Shown here one piece after another: positions 1-24,939 of a DNA stretch of 64,000 nucleotides; within the stretch, counting starts at the first letter, position 1; every line of letters starts with the position of its first letter. Below the pieces are notes generated by a model. That model saw only the letters and a program-made list of their open reading frames with translations. It was not told where the DNA came from and ran no database searches. Source of the DNA: Cristatella mucedo (taxonomy: Eukaryota > Bryozoa > Phylactolaemata > Cristatellidae); the NCBI GenBank assembly GCA_009760855.2, contig WPIO01000069.1, positions 1,773,501-1,837,500 of the forward strand, in the 5' to 3' direction. Made by a program: the position numbers and the translations under genes.

Positions 1-389
1 ATCAGTGGTCACAATATCGACAGCCAGCTGCCATAACCGTCGCTCTACTACATCCCACAATTGCTCGATTCGGTTAAGGTCCGGAGACTGACGTGTTAGC
101 CGCACACTAAGTTTGCAGAAGTCCTCCGATACAGGAAGTCCAGCATCCCAACGGCACAGCCCGGATCGGGCGCCCGGCGATCGAAGCAGTGCATGTGACC
201 GGAGATCGGGACCTGAACGACCGTTAATTTTTTGGGGGCGCACACTGTAGTTTGGCAGTCCAAAGCGCCTAGCTAATGCGTTAGCGCCGTTGGCACGCTA
301 TTGCCGTGGGATGCCGGGTGCCGTCGCTTCTTTCCATCCTGCCAGATATGTGGACGCAGGCGCCGAGCAGGGCCTGGCGCAACCCTCAC

Positions 390-13249
<12,860 letters not shown>

Positions 13250-13250
<1 letters not shown>

Positions 13251-14690
13251 CCTGCCAGGCGTCAGGCGCTTCCGCTTCGGAGAAGACCTGCGCCGCTATG
13301 CCGAAGGGTGCGTCGAATTGCTTATATATAGCGGCGGCGGCGGCGGCGGCGGCGGCGCGGCAAAGTCGGAGGCGCCGCAAAGTCGGCGTCGCTCTTTAGA
13401 CGCGCCGTCGCCCGCTTGAGCTCGCTATCTGCGAGCGTGCAATCTTAGACAATTGCGCGCGCGGGCTGCAGTCGTGCTTGGGGCTCCGCTGCGGCCGTCC
13501 CGCACCTGTTCCCCTTTTCCGTGTTTGGCAAAGTTATCGCACGCTATCGGACACGCTGGCGAAACTTGCCAGGCAAGATATGGTTGAAGAAAAAGGCAAG
13601 TTGAGCATGACTGACGCGTCGGACTCGCGCGCAAGAGCGCCGACTTTAAGCATACCTGACTTCCAAGACACGATTCCGGTTGAGCCGGGTGTGCCCCAGT
13701 CTGAGACCCGGGAATGATAGGAGCATCGACGCTAGATCAAGATCCGTTCGCGCCGCTGCGTGGGCGCCGCTCATGACTCTGCGGCTTAATTGTAGGGATA
13801 AATGCCGGGCGCCGTAGCTCGGGCTACTTGCGAAGAAAGCAGTTTAGTGGCCGATGCAATTATGCAGACGAAACCTCATCGAGGGCTTGAGAGGAAATCG
13901 AAATTTCGCCACCGCCGCTGGGGACTCTGTAGCCGCTCCGTCTCCTGAAGGCGCTTGTGCGAGACGTCTTGCATTTCCTAGCAACAGATCTCACTGCAGC
14001 ACTTTGAGGTTTACAGGAAGCGCCGATGACGAGAATTCATCGTAACGAAATGTGTATCCGGAGCGAAGCCGCATCCTGCTAAACGTTGGCACACGCCTTC
14101 GCTGAGCTCTGACGGTGGCCTATTCTTGTAAAGCGGAGCTCCTGCGAATAAGCGGAGATTCACATGTGATCATCCGCCGGCTAAATCCAAAATAAGCTCT
14201 GCAAAATTGCGGTTTCAATTCAAAACTACGGAAAGCTATTTCCGTTTTTCTCGCAAAACGTCGTGCCGCTGCGGTTGCTGTTGTTCGTGAAAAAGGGCGC
14301 CAATGACCCGACACCGCCAGTGACCCCGGCACTTTCCGTCTGCCACCCGATCACTGTAGCCAAATTCTGACCGCGAAAACACTTTAGCAATTCCGCATTG
14401 TAGATGATAGCGGTTCTGGTTTACTCGTAAACTTTAATGCAATTTCGGAGTCATGGTTTACAAATGGCAACCAACGTTGGCCAGCAAGTGGTCCGAAACT
14501 TTCTTGCTCGAGTGCACGTGTCGGTACAAAAAACGGCGAAACGAAGCTTCGATATTGATTAGGTATTGTAGGCAGCAGTGTATAGTGTTGGAATTTTACC
14601 AGACACGTTAAAGCATAATCGAGTGCAAAACCCTATGAAAATTTCTGCAAACAACTTGTTCCCATCAGCTTTGGGAAACTTTTGTAAAGC
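13250..14690 (-). repeat. Upstream region of the tandem-domain gene, duplicated at 18765-19720
   Basis: Blocks shared with 18765-19720 include the bases just 5' of the ATG (GCCTGACGCCTGGCA on the minus strand), the TATA region, a 350-bp block at about 13367-13750 and a block at 14320-14690. The intervening 13755-14320 is missing from the other copy. Confidence 0.7.
13284..13357 (-). promoter_or_regulatory. TATA promoter of the tandem-domain gene
   Basis: Read on the minus strand, TATATATAAG lies at 13330-13321, 71-80 nt upstream of the start codon at 13250. Transcription should begin about 30 nt downstream, near 13300, leaving a 5' leader of about 50 nt. A GGC/GCC trinucleotide run at 13331-13357 abuts the TATA box on its upstream side. 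The arrangement matches the upstream region of the related gene near 63.4 kb. The start site itself is inferred. Confidence 0.7.
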
Positions 14691-14934
14691 AATTCACATG
14701 CAGTTTTAAATTTCGCCGTGAGAAACCTCGGTTCGCTCTTTTACATAGTAGTGTCGGGCCGATAGATGAGCGGAATTTGGCACGCGTGTAACCGCGAAGC
14801 TCGCACGGCTCGGCCCAGCCATGGTGTCGGTGCTTTATAAGCCGCCATTTCAAGAATCAGCTGCGGTTTCAGAATTGTTAGATATGCTGCTGAGGATTAT
14901 TGCTCATGTCTTCTCATATGCTGAATTTTCTGTC

Positions 14935-15165
14935 CCTACATTTATTGGCTCCAGCTAATCTATCAGATCGACTCCCCCAATAGGCCAAGCGTCATTCCAC
15001 GCGCTTTCCCTTTAGGCTGGGCTGCCAAAGAAAGCCATTATGCCACTACAGCGGACTATGAAAATGGCTGCAAGGCTGGTCATCAAGTCCCAGCGGTTTG
15101 AGCACGTGTCACCTTTGCTGAAAGAGCTAGGAGGGTTGCCGGTTGAGCAAAGGATACAGAACTAA
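14935..15165 (+). mobile_element. Fragments of L2-like LINEs
   Basis: A family A piece (TIGSS-type decay of the [12 protein letters not shown] region) is followed by a family B piece that encodes AARLVIKSQRFEHVSPLLKE-like sequence. Both are short and decayed. Confidence 0.6.
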
Positions 15166-16125
15166 AGGATGATAAAACTAACATACTAGTTATGGTCAAA
15201 CCCAGTGCGATTCACAAATAGGAAAGGATGACGCCCAAAATTGGCTCTGCCAGCGTATCTCATGTAAAATCAGCTCGAAATCTAGGTGTCATATTCCAAA
15301 GCAACCTCTCGTTAGACGACCATATCAGCTCCACAGCCAAATCTGCCTATTTTCAGCTTCATAACGTTGCTAAAATTCGGGCTTGTTTAGATAAGGATAC
15401 CACGTCTAAGTTGGTACATGCATTCGTGACATCTTGTCTCGACTTCTGCAATTCACTGCTTACCGGCATACCAGCATGTGCGATCAGACGATTGCAGCTG
15501 GCACAAAACTCTGCATCTAGGCTTGTCTGTCGTGAGCGTCGCAGTTGCCACATTACTCCACTTCTCGTCGACCTGCACTGGCTACCAGTCAAGCAACGGA
15601 TTGACTTCAAGGTTTTGTTGCTCACTTTTCGGTCCCATCATTCTATGGCTCCAGCCTATCTCTCCGACATACTCCCCCATCAGGCCAAGCATCGTACCAC
15701 CCGCTTTTCGGAATCCAACAGTCTAGAAATACCTCGTACAATCCTTAAATCCTTTGGAGACCGTGCATGTAGTTCGTATGCTCCCAAAGCCTAGAATTCC
15801 CTCCCGACCTGCGTCAGAACATCCCCTGACCTGACCAAATTTAAAAGGAACTTAAAAACACACCTATTTAGGACAGCATTGAGTTGGTCCCTGTGATTCG
15901 TCCTTCACGTGCTTATGCATGCTGACACTGTGCATGCTGCCACTAACCACATTTGCATGCTGACCCTGTGCATATCATCCCTAACCATGTTATTCATTTT
16001 GTTTGTTTTTCAAGCATGATTTTACTTACCATTCAATTGCATTTTCCTTTGCAGCAAATGTTAAGCACCTAGAAAGAGATAAAGTTCTCTGAGGGCGCTT
16101 TATCAAGTACATTATTATTACTATT
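15165..16125 (+). mobile_element. L2-like LINE, family A, ORF2 C-terminus and tail
   Basis: An open stretch at 15228-15794 gives the end of ORF2: [56 protein letters not shown] and [21 protein letters not shown] stop interrupts the WNSLP region. The 3' UTR, hairpin (AAGCACC...GGGCGCTTTATC) and ATT tail follow. No reverse transcriptase core is present, so this is a 5'-truncated dead copy. Confidence 0.87.
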
Positions 16126-16134
16126 TTTGTTTTA

Positions 16135-16625
16135 GAGCTAAGTTCTTACGCTGACCCACAAGGCCAGCCATGGCTTGGCTCCTTCGTACCTAGCTGAACT
16201 GCTGCATCAGTTTCAGCCTGTTCGTGCCCTGAAGTCCTGTGTGGAAAATAAATGTGCTGTCCCATTCCTCCGCTTAAAGACAGTTGGCGACAGAAGCTTT
16301 AGCTCTGCAGGTCCTAGACTGTGGAACTCGCTTCCACAAGTCTTACGCAACGACATCTACTCTCCAACTGCCGACTATGGCACATCTTTTTCAGCGGTCC
16401 TGAACTGCTACTTCTATGCTACTCACTACCTCAACTGGTCTCCGGACTTTGCTATGCTTCCCACTTTCTCTTTGTTGCGTGAGACGAAGTCTGTTGGGTA
16501 CCGAATGCTTACCGAAAGCCGCTTAGGCTGTGTGTGGGCTATACAAAAATTTCCTGCGTAACACCCACACGGTCTTTATGACTTTGTGGAGTTACTGACG
16601 GAGATACATTACTTTAAATTTTCGG
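16135..16625 (+). mobile_element. L2-like LINE, family B, ORF2 C-terminus and tail
   Basis: An open stretch at 16175-16561 reads APSYLAELLHQFQPVRALKS, GDRSFSSAGPRLWNSLPQVL and SLLRETKSVGYRMLTESRLG. The tail GTGGAGTTACTGACGGAGATACATTAC follows. It is family B by the NRS/TKSVGYRM block, which family A lacks. Confidence 0.85.
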
Positions 16626-17032
16626 AATCTAGCGATTTACCTATACCTCAAACAAGCATCAATTCCTTTGGAGACCGTGCGTTTAGTTCGTTCGCTCCCA
16701 AAGCCTGGAACTGACTCCCGACCTGGGTCAAGACGTCTATGGACTTGTCCAAATCTATAAAGGAGACTTAAAACGCATCTCTTTATGACAACATTTAGTG
16801 TGTCCCTGTGATTCGTCCTTTATGTGATCATGCCTGCTAACGCAGTTGCATGCTGCCACTTACCACACTTGCATGCTGACCCTGAGCATATCACCCCTAA
16901 ACATTTTTTTCGTGTTGTTTATTTCACCTACGACCATTAACCATTTGATCGTGCTTTCTTTGCAGCAATTGTAAAGCGCCTAGTAAGAGATTGATTTTCT
17001 CAGAGGGCACTTTATCGAATGTATCATTATTA
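16625..17032 (+). mobile_element. L2-like LINE, family A, 3' end
   Basis: Decayed FGDRAFSSFAPKAWN coding end, 3' UTR with GCATGCTGCCACTTACC, hairpin AAGCGCC...GGGCACTTTATC and ATT tail. It meets a minus-strand family A copy head to head at about 17032. Confidence 0.75.
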
Positions 17033-18560
17033 GCAGATTCAACAGGAGATATGCTGGCAGAGCCTCTTTTGAGCATTAGCCTTTCTAATGTCTGCATCTT
17101 GCTTAGTTTTTCCATAACTAGTAAGTTGATTTTATCATCATTCAATTTAAGAGAGTTCGCTGCCATTCAAGTGCGAATGTTATCACCACATGCACCATGG
17201 GAGTTGAGAGAATTCGACGTGCTCGAGGGCTGGGAGGGATCAAAGCAAATGTACAAATGAGTGTCAATCGTGTAAAAGTGAAAGCCTAGATTTTGTGTGG
17301 CAATCGTATTGTCAAGAGAAAGTGTATACACCGTGAAAAGAACAGGACCAATCACGGAGTTCTCAGGTTCCTCATATTTTAGAGATTCCTCGGTCGATCT
17401 TTGTCGATTCGCATGAATACTCTGGAGTCTTCCACTGAGATAGGAACTGAACTATTGCAATGCAGTGCCAGTAATGCTCAGGCGAGGTCAGAGGCCGAGG
17501 TCAGAGGTCGAGGTCAGAGGCGCTTAAGAAGAAGGACATGGTGATCGATTGTATTAAAAATTGCCGAAAGATCGAGCAAACCAAGCAGATATACTCTACT
17601 CATGTCTGCATTCCTGAGTAGGTCGTTGTACTGCCAAAGCAGTGCTGACTCTGTGGAGTGATTAGCACTAAAACCAGATTGGAACCTACTAGCAAGGTTT
17701 GAAGTTTCAATATATGAGTTAAGCTGGTCTGCCACGACTCCTTTCAGTGTCTTTGATAGAAATGGTAGAAGAGAGACTGGGTGGTAGTTGCTATGTTATC
17801 TTGGTGTAGTTTTGCTTTCTTAAGTAGTGGCGTGACAGCCTTTTTTCAATGGTCCTTGGATATGACCTGAAGCTAATTAGTTATTCATGATGTTAGTAAT
17901 GCATGGCATCAGCAGATCAACGCAACGTAGGACAGTGAGAATAGGGTATAGAGGACTTGTTGTCTTCCTTGGTTGGATATGAACTTCAGGACGAGATCTC
18001 TAGTGGCCTGCTTAAATGTAGACATAGAGGTGAAGCCAGTTATCGGGGGGGGGGACAGCATTCTAGGGGGCTGGTGCTGCCATCGCTTGGATGGACTCCC
18101 TGATCATTTTTATTTTCTGGACAAAGTGTCGAGAGAAGCAATCTGGTCACAGGATCATGAGGTAAGGAGCTAACCTGGGAGCAGTTGAGGCGATGGTTTA
18201 TCGTCGACGTCAGCATTTATGGATTGTGCATCAGTGATTTGGCAATGTTTTTACAGAAGCTAGACTTGGCCTTTGTTAGGAACGATTGGTATGGTCTACA
18301 GCAGTCCTCATATGCCTGTCGACGTACAGTCAGTCCCGATCTTTTGTTAGCTTTTTCAAGCTTGCACTTAGTAGACCTAGCTAGTTCAACGTCCGTGGTA
18401 AACGATAGGCCGTGCGAGGGAGGGCGCACAGTGCACTTTGTAAGAGGTGCAAATTTGTCATCCTTGTCAGCTAGTTTCATGTTGTAGATGTCGACCAATG
18501 ATAATAGATCCGAAACGGAACTTGGCATCAGAGGCGAGGCAAATATTCTTGCTCGGACGG
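17033..18560 (-). mobile_element. L2-like LINE, minus strand, broken reverse transcriptase
   Basis: On the minus strand, blocks of ORF2 appear in order with frameshifts: the linker between endonuclease and RT (18217-18528, RPPSHGLSFTTDVELARS, then KSSFCKNI), RT block RFQSGFSANHSTESALLWQ and LLDLSAIFNTIDHHVLLLKR at 17514-17735, and the YADD region at about 17270 decayed to FYTIDTHLY. The catalytic motif is lost. It is a dead element. Confidence 0.82.
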
Positions 18561-18764
18561 TATCGATGTCAAAGGTCCTGTGGTTTCGCGATTTGCAGGT
18601 GATACACTTGGTCTTTATTGGCTATAAGATAAAATACTGTCTACAGTGGGTAGCTCTGCTCTAAATGGCTTACTGGTATCCCTTATTTATCGTTTTATAT
18701 AAAGTAAGCTCTTAGAAAAGATCTTAATTAACGAACGCTAGATAGTGAGGACTCTATTTGCCAG

Positions 18765-19720
18765 GCGTCAGATGGTTCAGCTACGGAATAGATCAATGTC
18801 ACTGCCGAGGGGCTCGGTTGATCGTTTAAATAGAGCTGGGGCACTCTGAAGTCGGCGTTGCTCTTTAGACCTGCCATCTCCTAGGTGAGGTCGCTATATG
18901 CGGGCATGCTATCTTAGAAGATAGCACCACCACAGACGTGCGTGGGACTCCCCTGCAGATTTCTCCCCTATCATTTTTTGTATTTGACGTCGTTATCGAA
19001 TGCTATCGGTCACGCTTGCGAAGCTTGCCTGGCAAGATAGGGTTACAGAAAAAGCGAGTTTAGCGTGACATTCGCGTCTGACTCGAGTGAGAGGGCCGAC
19101 TTTACGCATACCGGACTGCCATGACACGATTCCGGTTGACCCCTCTGTGCCCCCCAGTCTGAGATCCGGGACCGATTGGAGCATCGACTTTAGCTAAAGA
19201 TCCGCTAGCGGCTGGGCACTTTCCATCTGCCACCCAATCACCTCAGCCAAAATCTGACCACGAAGCCTCGGTAGCAATTTCGCATTGTAGATGATGGTGT
19301 TTCTAGCTTACTCGTAAACAGGCACGCAATTTCGCAGTCGGGCTCCCGTGCTGAAGACCACTATTGGTTTGCCCCAGCGAATGGCCCAAGCCTTTGAAAT
19401 TTTAATCGCCTTGCTTGTGCCACAACCAGCTCATCGAAGCAGCATCGCTTAAATATTTTAGTCAATGGTATGTCAAAGTTGCTATTGCCTTGTCATTTCG
19501 TTTTACAGGCTCATTTGCATGCAAATGGCAATCAACGTTGGCTAACAAGTGGTCCGAAACTTTCTTGCTGCTGAGCACTTGCCATTACCAAAAATAACGA
19601 CGCCAAGCGATAGCTTTGGTTACTTATGAGGCAGCAGTGCTGAGTGCTTGAGGTTTTCATAAATTATAACTCATATGCATGGGCAAAATCCAATGAAATG
19701 ATGACAAATATTTTAGGTCC
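18765..19720 (-). repeat. Diverged copy of the tandem-domain gene's promoter region
   Basis: Read on the minus strand it matches 14690-13250 in order: the TCCGAAACTTTCTTGCT-type complement, the 13.4-13.75 kb block, a TATA-like CTATTTAAACG at about 18825, and the leader end CTGACGCCTGGCAAATAGAG. The ATG of the original (CAGGATGCG) is CAAATAGAG here, so there is no start codon and no exon 1. Confidence 0.7.
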
Positions 19721-19799
19721 ACCTACCTTTGCTTTGATCCCTCCTAGCCTTCGAGCACCTCAAATTCTCTAAACTCAATTGCTGCATGTATTGATGACA

Positions 19800-20795
19800 T
19801 GACCACATAGATGGCAGCTAATTTTCTAAAACTAAACGATGATAAAATAACATACTAGTTATGGGCTAACCCTGTGCGATTCACAAACAGGAAAGGCTGA
19901 CGCCCAAAATTGGCTCTGCCAGCGTATCTCCAGTAAAATCAGCTCGAAATCTAGGTGTCATATTCCAAAGCGGCCTCTCGTTAGACGACCATATCAGCTC
20001 CACCCTCAAATCCCCCTAATTTCAGCTTCATTAAATTGCTAAAATTCGGGCGTGTTTAGATAAGGATACCACATCCAAGTTAGTCCATGCATTCGTGACA
20101 TCCCGTCTCGACTTCTGCAACTCACTGCTTACTGGCCTACCAGCATGGGCGATCAGGCGATTGCGGCTGGTGCAAAACTCTGCAGCTAGGCTTGTCTGTC
20201 GTCAGCTTCGCAGTTGCCACATCACACCACTTCTGGCCGACCTGCAGTGGCTACCAGTAAAAAAGGGATTTACTTAAAGGTTTTGTTACTCACTTTTAGG
20301 TCACTTCATTCTTTTGCTCCAGCCTATCTCTCAGATATACTCCCCCATCAGGCCAAGCATCGTACCACCGGCTTTTCGGAATCCAACGGTCTATAAATAC
20401 CTCGTAAAAACCTCGAATCTTTTGGAGACCATGCATTTAGTTCTTACGCTCCCAAAGCCTGGAACACCCTCCCGACCTGTGTCAGAACATCCCCTCACCT
20501 GACCACATTTAAAAGGAACTTAAAAACACACCTATTTAGGACAGCATTTACTGGGTCCCTGTGATTCATCATTCACGTGCTTAAGCGTGCTGGCACTGTG
20601 CATGCTGCCACTAACCACATTTGCATGCTGGCCCTGTGAATGTCACCCCTAACCGTGTTATTAATTTTGTTTGTTTTTCAAGCATGATTTTACTTACCAT
20701 TCAATTGCATTTCCATTTGCAACAAATGTTAAGCGCCTAGAAAGAGATTAAGTTCTCTGAGGGCACTTTATTAAGTGCATTATTATTATTCTTAT
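19800..20795 (+). mobile_element. L2-like LINE, family A, ORF2 C-terminus and tail
   Basis: It parallels 15165-16125: [20 protein letters not shown], the SCHITPLLADLQWLPVK block with a frameshift, the KAWNTLPTCVRTSPHLTTFK region and a full 3' UTR with hairpin and ATT tail ending about 20795. It has several stops and is inactive. Confidence 0.85.
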
Positions 20796-20799
20796 TTGA

Positions 20800-21345
20800 A
20801 CAAATTTTGCAAAGTGATTCAAGTGCCGTATCAAAATCAGTTATGCGAAGCTGTTACACTGGTTGTCTAATTTATATAGCTGCGTTGTACACGATAGTAA
20901 TGATAATTATACTTTTGATAAAGCGCTCTCAGGGTATCTGGTTTTAGTTAGCCTAACATTTGGGCTTCGTTTTCCCATCGAAGCAACGGTATATGCGTTT
21001 TTGCCTTCGAGATGGGGAACATCTTAGAATGAGATTTTTCAGGACTTTTCCTATAAGGTTTCCTACGCTCGAATATTTACATCAACACAAGTTACTGAAT
21101 TTATGGTTATGAATTTATAATATAGCTCTGTATTTTTAACGATTATGCTGCATTCTCAAAGCGTTCAACATAATTGCTGTTTCTCATTTTTGGTGCAATT
21201 CACTTCGAATAGTACACAGCTGACCACTTATGCCACACGATTTGCCAAAATGAGTCCGAAACCACAGTATCGCCCTCATGTAAACACCTGTATTGCTTAA
21301 CATGAAGACAATGGTTGACAATCGGCACTTTGTGCAACCAATTTA
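20800..21345. other. AT-rich intergenic sequence
   Basis: I see no gene, repeat family member or structured element. A short stretch at 20905-20940 (ACTTTTGATAAAGCGCTCTC on the plus strand) resembles a reversed LINE tail but is too short to classify. Confidence 0.5.
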
Positions 21346-21349
21346 GTGT

Positions 21350-22860
21350 CAACTTGCCACGGATTGTAGTGGATTACTGCTTCGAGCCGAAGCCGTTGCC
21401 GTAGATTGCCATGGATTGTCGGAGATTTTATGAGCGTAATTGCTTCAAATAATGTGGTTTACTTTAACCAGTGTGCTTTTTAACATGCATTACTAATTGG
21501 AGCAATGCAAAACCGATTTCAGGGCATTTTGCATCAGATCGCTGTCAATTGAGATATTGGCCTAGGCCACTGCAGTCAATTACAGTGCATTGCTGCCGAA
21601 TGATCGATGTTGTGTGGCGATTGTTGTGAAATTGTGGGATTACACAACAACCAAAAATTAAAGCAGCGTGCTATCACTATGAGAGCTTAAAGTGTACGTG
21701 TTCTGGTCATTTTTCGGCGGGTTGCTGTACGTTGACTTACAGGCCCGGGCAGTTGCAGTCGATTGTAGTGCATTGCTGCATAATTGCCCAGGCAATTGCA
21801 GTGATGTTATGCGCGGACACAATAACCGAAGATTAGAGCAGCGTGCAATCATAATTAGAGCTTCTAGTGTGTGGGTTCTGGTCGCTGTGTGGCGGATTGC
21901 ATCGGATTTCGGCGGATTTCGGCGGATTGAGGTGGATTGAAATATGCGACCGGGCAGTTGCAGTCGATTGCAATTCATAGCATGAGAACTCATTTGCACA
22001 ATGGAGCCAAATTTCATGGATGCACTTTGAACTGAGTCTAGTCCTATATGCAATTTCAAATAGAGCTTCGCGAAGAGTGGAATGCTATAGTTTTCCAGGT
22101 CATTTCAGACGCTTGCCGCCCATTGCCACAGTGCGAGGTTGCACAATTGATTTTGTTTTATGTAGTTGTGCACACATCACGGTGCACTTATTTATGCAAT
22201 AAAAACTGGAGCTCGGCGCAATGTATTTCGGTTTTTCATGCAGTGGATTCGGTGGATTAAAGTGGATTGTGGTACTGGCCCGGGCTACTTCAGTCGATTG
22301 CAACACATTGCACGAGAATGGCCGTGCCAATGCAAGTGAAAATTTTTAAATGCAACTTTCGTTGAGTGAGCCGTCATATGCAATCAAAAAGGGAGCTTTT
22401 CGATCAGGATTTCTTTTGTTGCATTGTTGAATGCAGTGGATTGCGGTGGATTGAGAAATTGGCCTGGGCCACTGCGATCTTATTTCAGAGGACTTCGTGA
22501 GAACGTGTGGGAATCGCATGAAATGTTCTGGGTACATTGTACGTGTAGCTTAGTTGGATATTCCAAACTTTCCGGAGCTTTGAGCAGCTGCTGTGGTGGA
22601 TTTGGCGGAAACTAGAATGGATTGCTGTGTATTGTGGCGGATTTCGGTACAGGCGTCCGGCATTAAAGCTCATTTACAAAAGTGCGCATGCGCCCAGCGA
22701 CCTAAAATTTGATAGACAGCTAAATTTGAACGTGTACTACAAAATCAGCGCAAAATTTGAGCTCGGCAGCACTTACGTCTGGTCGTTGCTAGCCTATTTA
22801 GAGTGGATTGCAATGGATTGAGGTGGATTGCAGTGAATTGTGGTATTTCGCTGAATCAAT
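21350..22860. repeat. Degenerate GTGGATTG-rich repeat region
   Basis: Copies of GGATTG, TGCAGTGGATTG and GGCCCGGGCAGTTGCAGTCGATTG recur at irregular intervals (anchors near 21562, 21743, 21949, 22277 and 22457). Longer blocks such as the 22000-22075 and 22335-22400 stretches also resemble each other. It looks like an old satellite or tandemly amplified sequence. No coding sense is apparent. Confidence 0.6.
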
Positions 22861-22914
22861 CCCTTATCGCCAGGGCTACCGGTTGTGATAGCCGTAAAGG
22901 CTCTTCTGTGGCTA

Positions 22915-23315
22915 GACAAAAGAGGTGGTTAAATGAGCTATTATTATTCTTATTTTTACAAGCGTGCTCCAAAAGTCTGGAGTTCATTCCGTACTGCTGT
23001 AACAATATCCTCTGACTCGACCATATTTAAAAAGAAATTAAAAACGCAACTATTTACGACAGCATTTATTGGGTACCAACGATTCATCATCTATGTGGTA
23101 ATGCGTGCTGACACTGTGCATGCTGCCACCAACCACACGTGCATGCTGACAATGTGCATGTCACCCCTAACCATGTTATTCTTGTTGTTTATTGAGCATG
23201 CTATCACTAACCATTCGATCGTGCTTCCTTTGCAGTAAATGTAAAGTGCCTAGAAAGAGATAGGGTTTTAATAGGGCGCTCTATCAAGCGTATTATAATT
23301 ATTGTTATTATAACA
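22915..23315 (+). mobile_element. L2-like LINE, family A, 3' end
   Basis: It encodes KVWSSFRTAVTISSDSTIFK and KKLKTQLFTTAFIGYQ, then the family 3' UTR and the AAAGTGCC...GGGCGCTCTATC hairpin. The coding end is one of the more diverged in the window. Confidence 0.78.
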
Positions 23316-23319
23316 CGAC

Positions 23320-23806
23320 CAAATCAGTTCAACAGGCAAGTTCAAGCCTCCTTTCAGCTAAGTAAGGCTGCATACTTTGGGCGTCCATAGACAGGGATAC
23401 TACATTGAAGTCGGCCAAGCTTCTGTAGCATCCTACCTCGACTGCTGCAACTCCCAAAGCCTGGAGCTCCATCCCGATCTGCGTCAGAACATCGCCTGAC
23501 CTGACCACATTTAAAAGAAACCTAAAAACACACCTATTTAGGACAGCATTTCGTGGGTCCCTGTGATTCGTCCTTCGCATGCTTATGCGTGCTGACACTG
23601 TGCATGCTGCCACTAACCACATTTGCATGCTGACCCTGTGCATGTCACCCCTAACCGTGTTATTAATTTTGTTTGTTTTTCAAGCATGATTTTACTTACC
23701 ATTTAATTGCATTTCCCTTTGCATCAAATGTAAAGCGCCCAGAAAGAGATTAAATTCTCTGTGGGTGCTTTATCAAGTACATTATTATTATTATTATTAT
23801 TATCAA
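23320..23806 (+). mobile_element. L2-like LINE, family A, 3' end
   Basis: Decayed start, then the [20 protein letters not shown]-type end, complete 3' UTR, hairpin with GGGTGCTTTATC and a long ATT tail (23781-23803). Confidence 0.78.
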
Positions 23807-23859
23807 CTCACTACCTGCACGTCATCCGGCACGTGAAAAAACAAAAAGGCGATTACAGG

Positions 23860-24600
23860 TGGTGGAAATAAAGAAGCCAGGCTTTCCATTCATTAGCGTC
23901 GCAGCTTCTACATTGCACCACTGCTCACTGATCTGCACTGGCAAACCGACAAGCTGCATCTAGACAGTTTCTTATCAGTAACTTCTACACCTCTTCGTTA
24001 TTTCTCGGCAGCCTACTTCCACACAGGTTAAGCATCCTATTATCAACTCTTTTGACTCAAGTCGGTTTGCTGTGCCTCAAACTAACCTCCGATAAATTGG
24101 CATGCCTTTTCGGTATAAGCTACTAACTAATCGAATAATGATCGTTTTTCCAGAACTTGGTGCTGACATCACCACTTGCAGCAGTGCAACATTAAGAAAC
24201 GCATGTGTGTGCAGACAAACACCCCGTGGGAATGATAGAAAACCAGGACTGCAAGATATGCAAAGAGATTCTTCGCACCCACATTGCGAATAAACATGCC
24301 CGATTTTCATGTGCTGAAACAAATTCATGTATCACAGAATTTAGGGGGTCCATGTGATTTGTCCTTTGTGTGCTTGTGCGTCGGAGTAAGGATTTTGCCT
24401 GAAACTGACTCAGCATTGAAGCGAAGACATCCCCCGACGTTTAGATATTTAAAAAGAAGCTAAAAAACACGTTCTTAATGGAATACTTTTGGTCCTTGTC
24501 GATTGTACTTTGTCTGCTTATGTGTTCCGACACTCTCTACGCTACCACTGATCGAACTGTGCATGTTTACAGTGCTCAAGATACAGATAATCAATCAGAT
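23860..24600 (+). mobile_element. Strongly decayed L2-like LINE fragments
   Basis: Recognisable pieces are the SFYIAPLLTDLHW region at 23900-23945 and a 3' UTR-like stretch from 24385 (TTTAGATATTTAAAAAGAAG, then CTTATGTGTTCCGACACT). The sequence between them does not align well. Confidence 0.5.
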
Positions 24601-24939
24601 TTTCAGGAAAAACCAATCATTTCTGTGAAAGTTGTGAAGGTAATCTCCAAAGTACACCATACTATCGCGATGCTTGCAGCCCTTCTTTTGGCGCCCCCTG
24701 ATCGCTTTCTGTTTGCTTTAATGGGCGTACGGTTTTTCTTATGATTATCTCAGTGCGTGCGCATACGTAACGACGTGCGTGCGATCGTGTCACGAGATGT
24801 TCGGCTTTTGCAATGTCTACCCAGCTAGCTTAAATCAAAGTACCAACGGACTCGGAACGGGCTCGCAATGATGGCACTGCCGGAAGCAACGGCTAAACAC
24901 TACTGCTGTGTCAATGGAAGTGACGGATTCGCCGTATGC

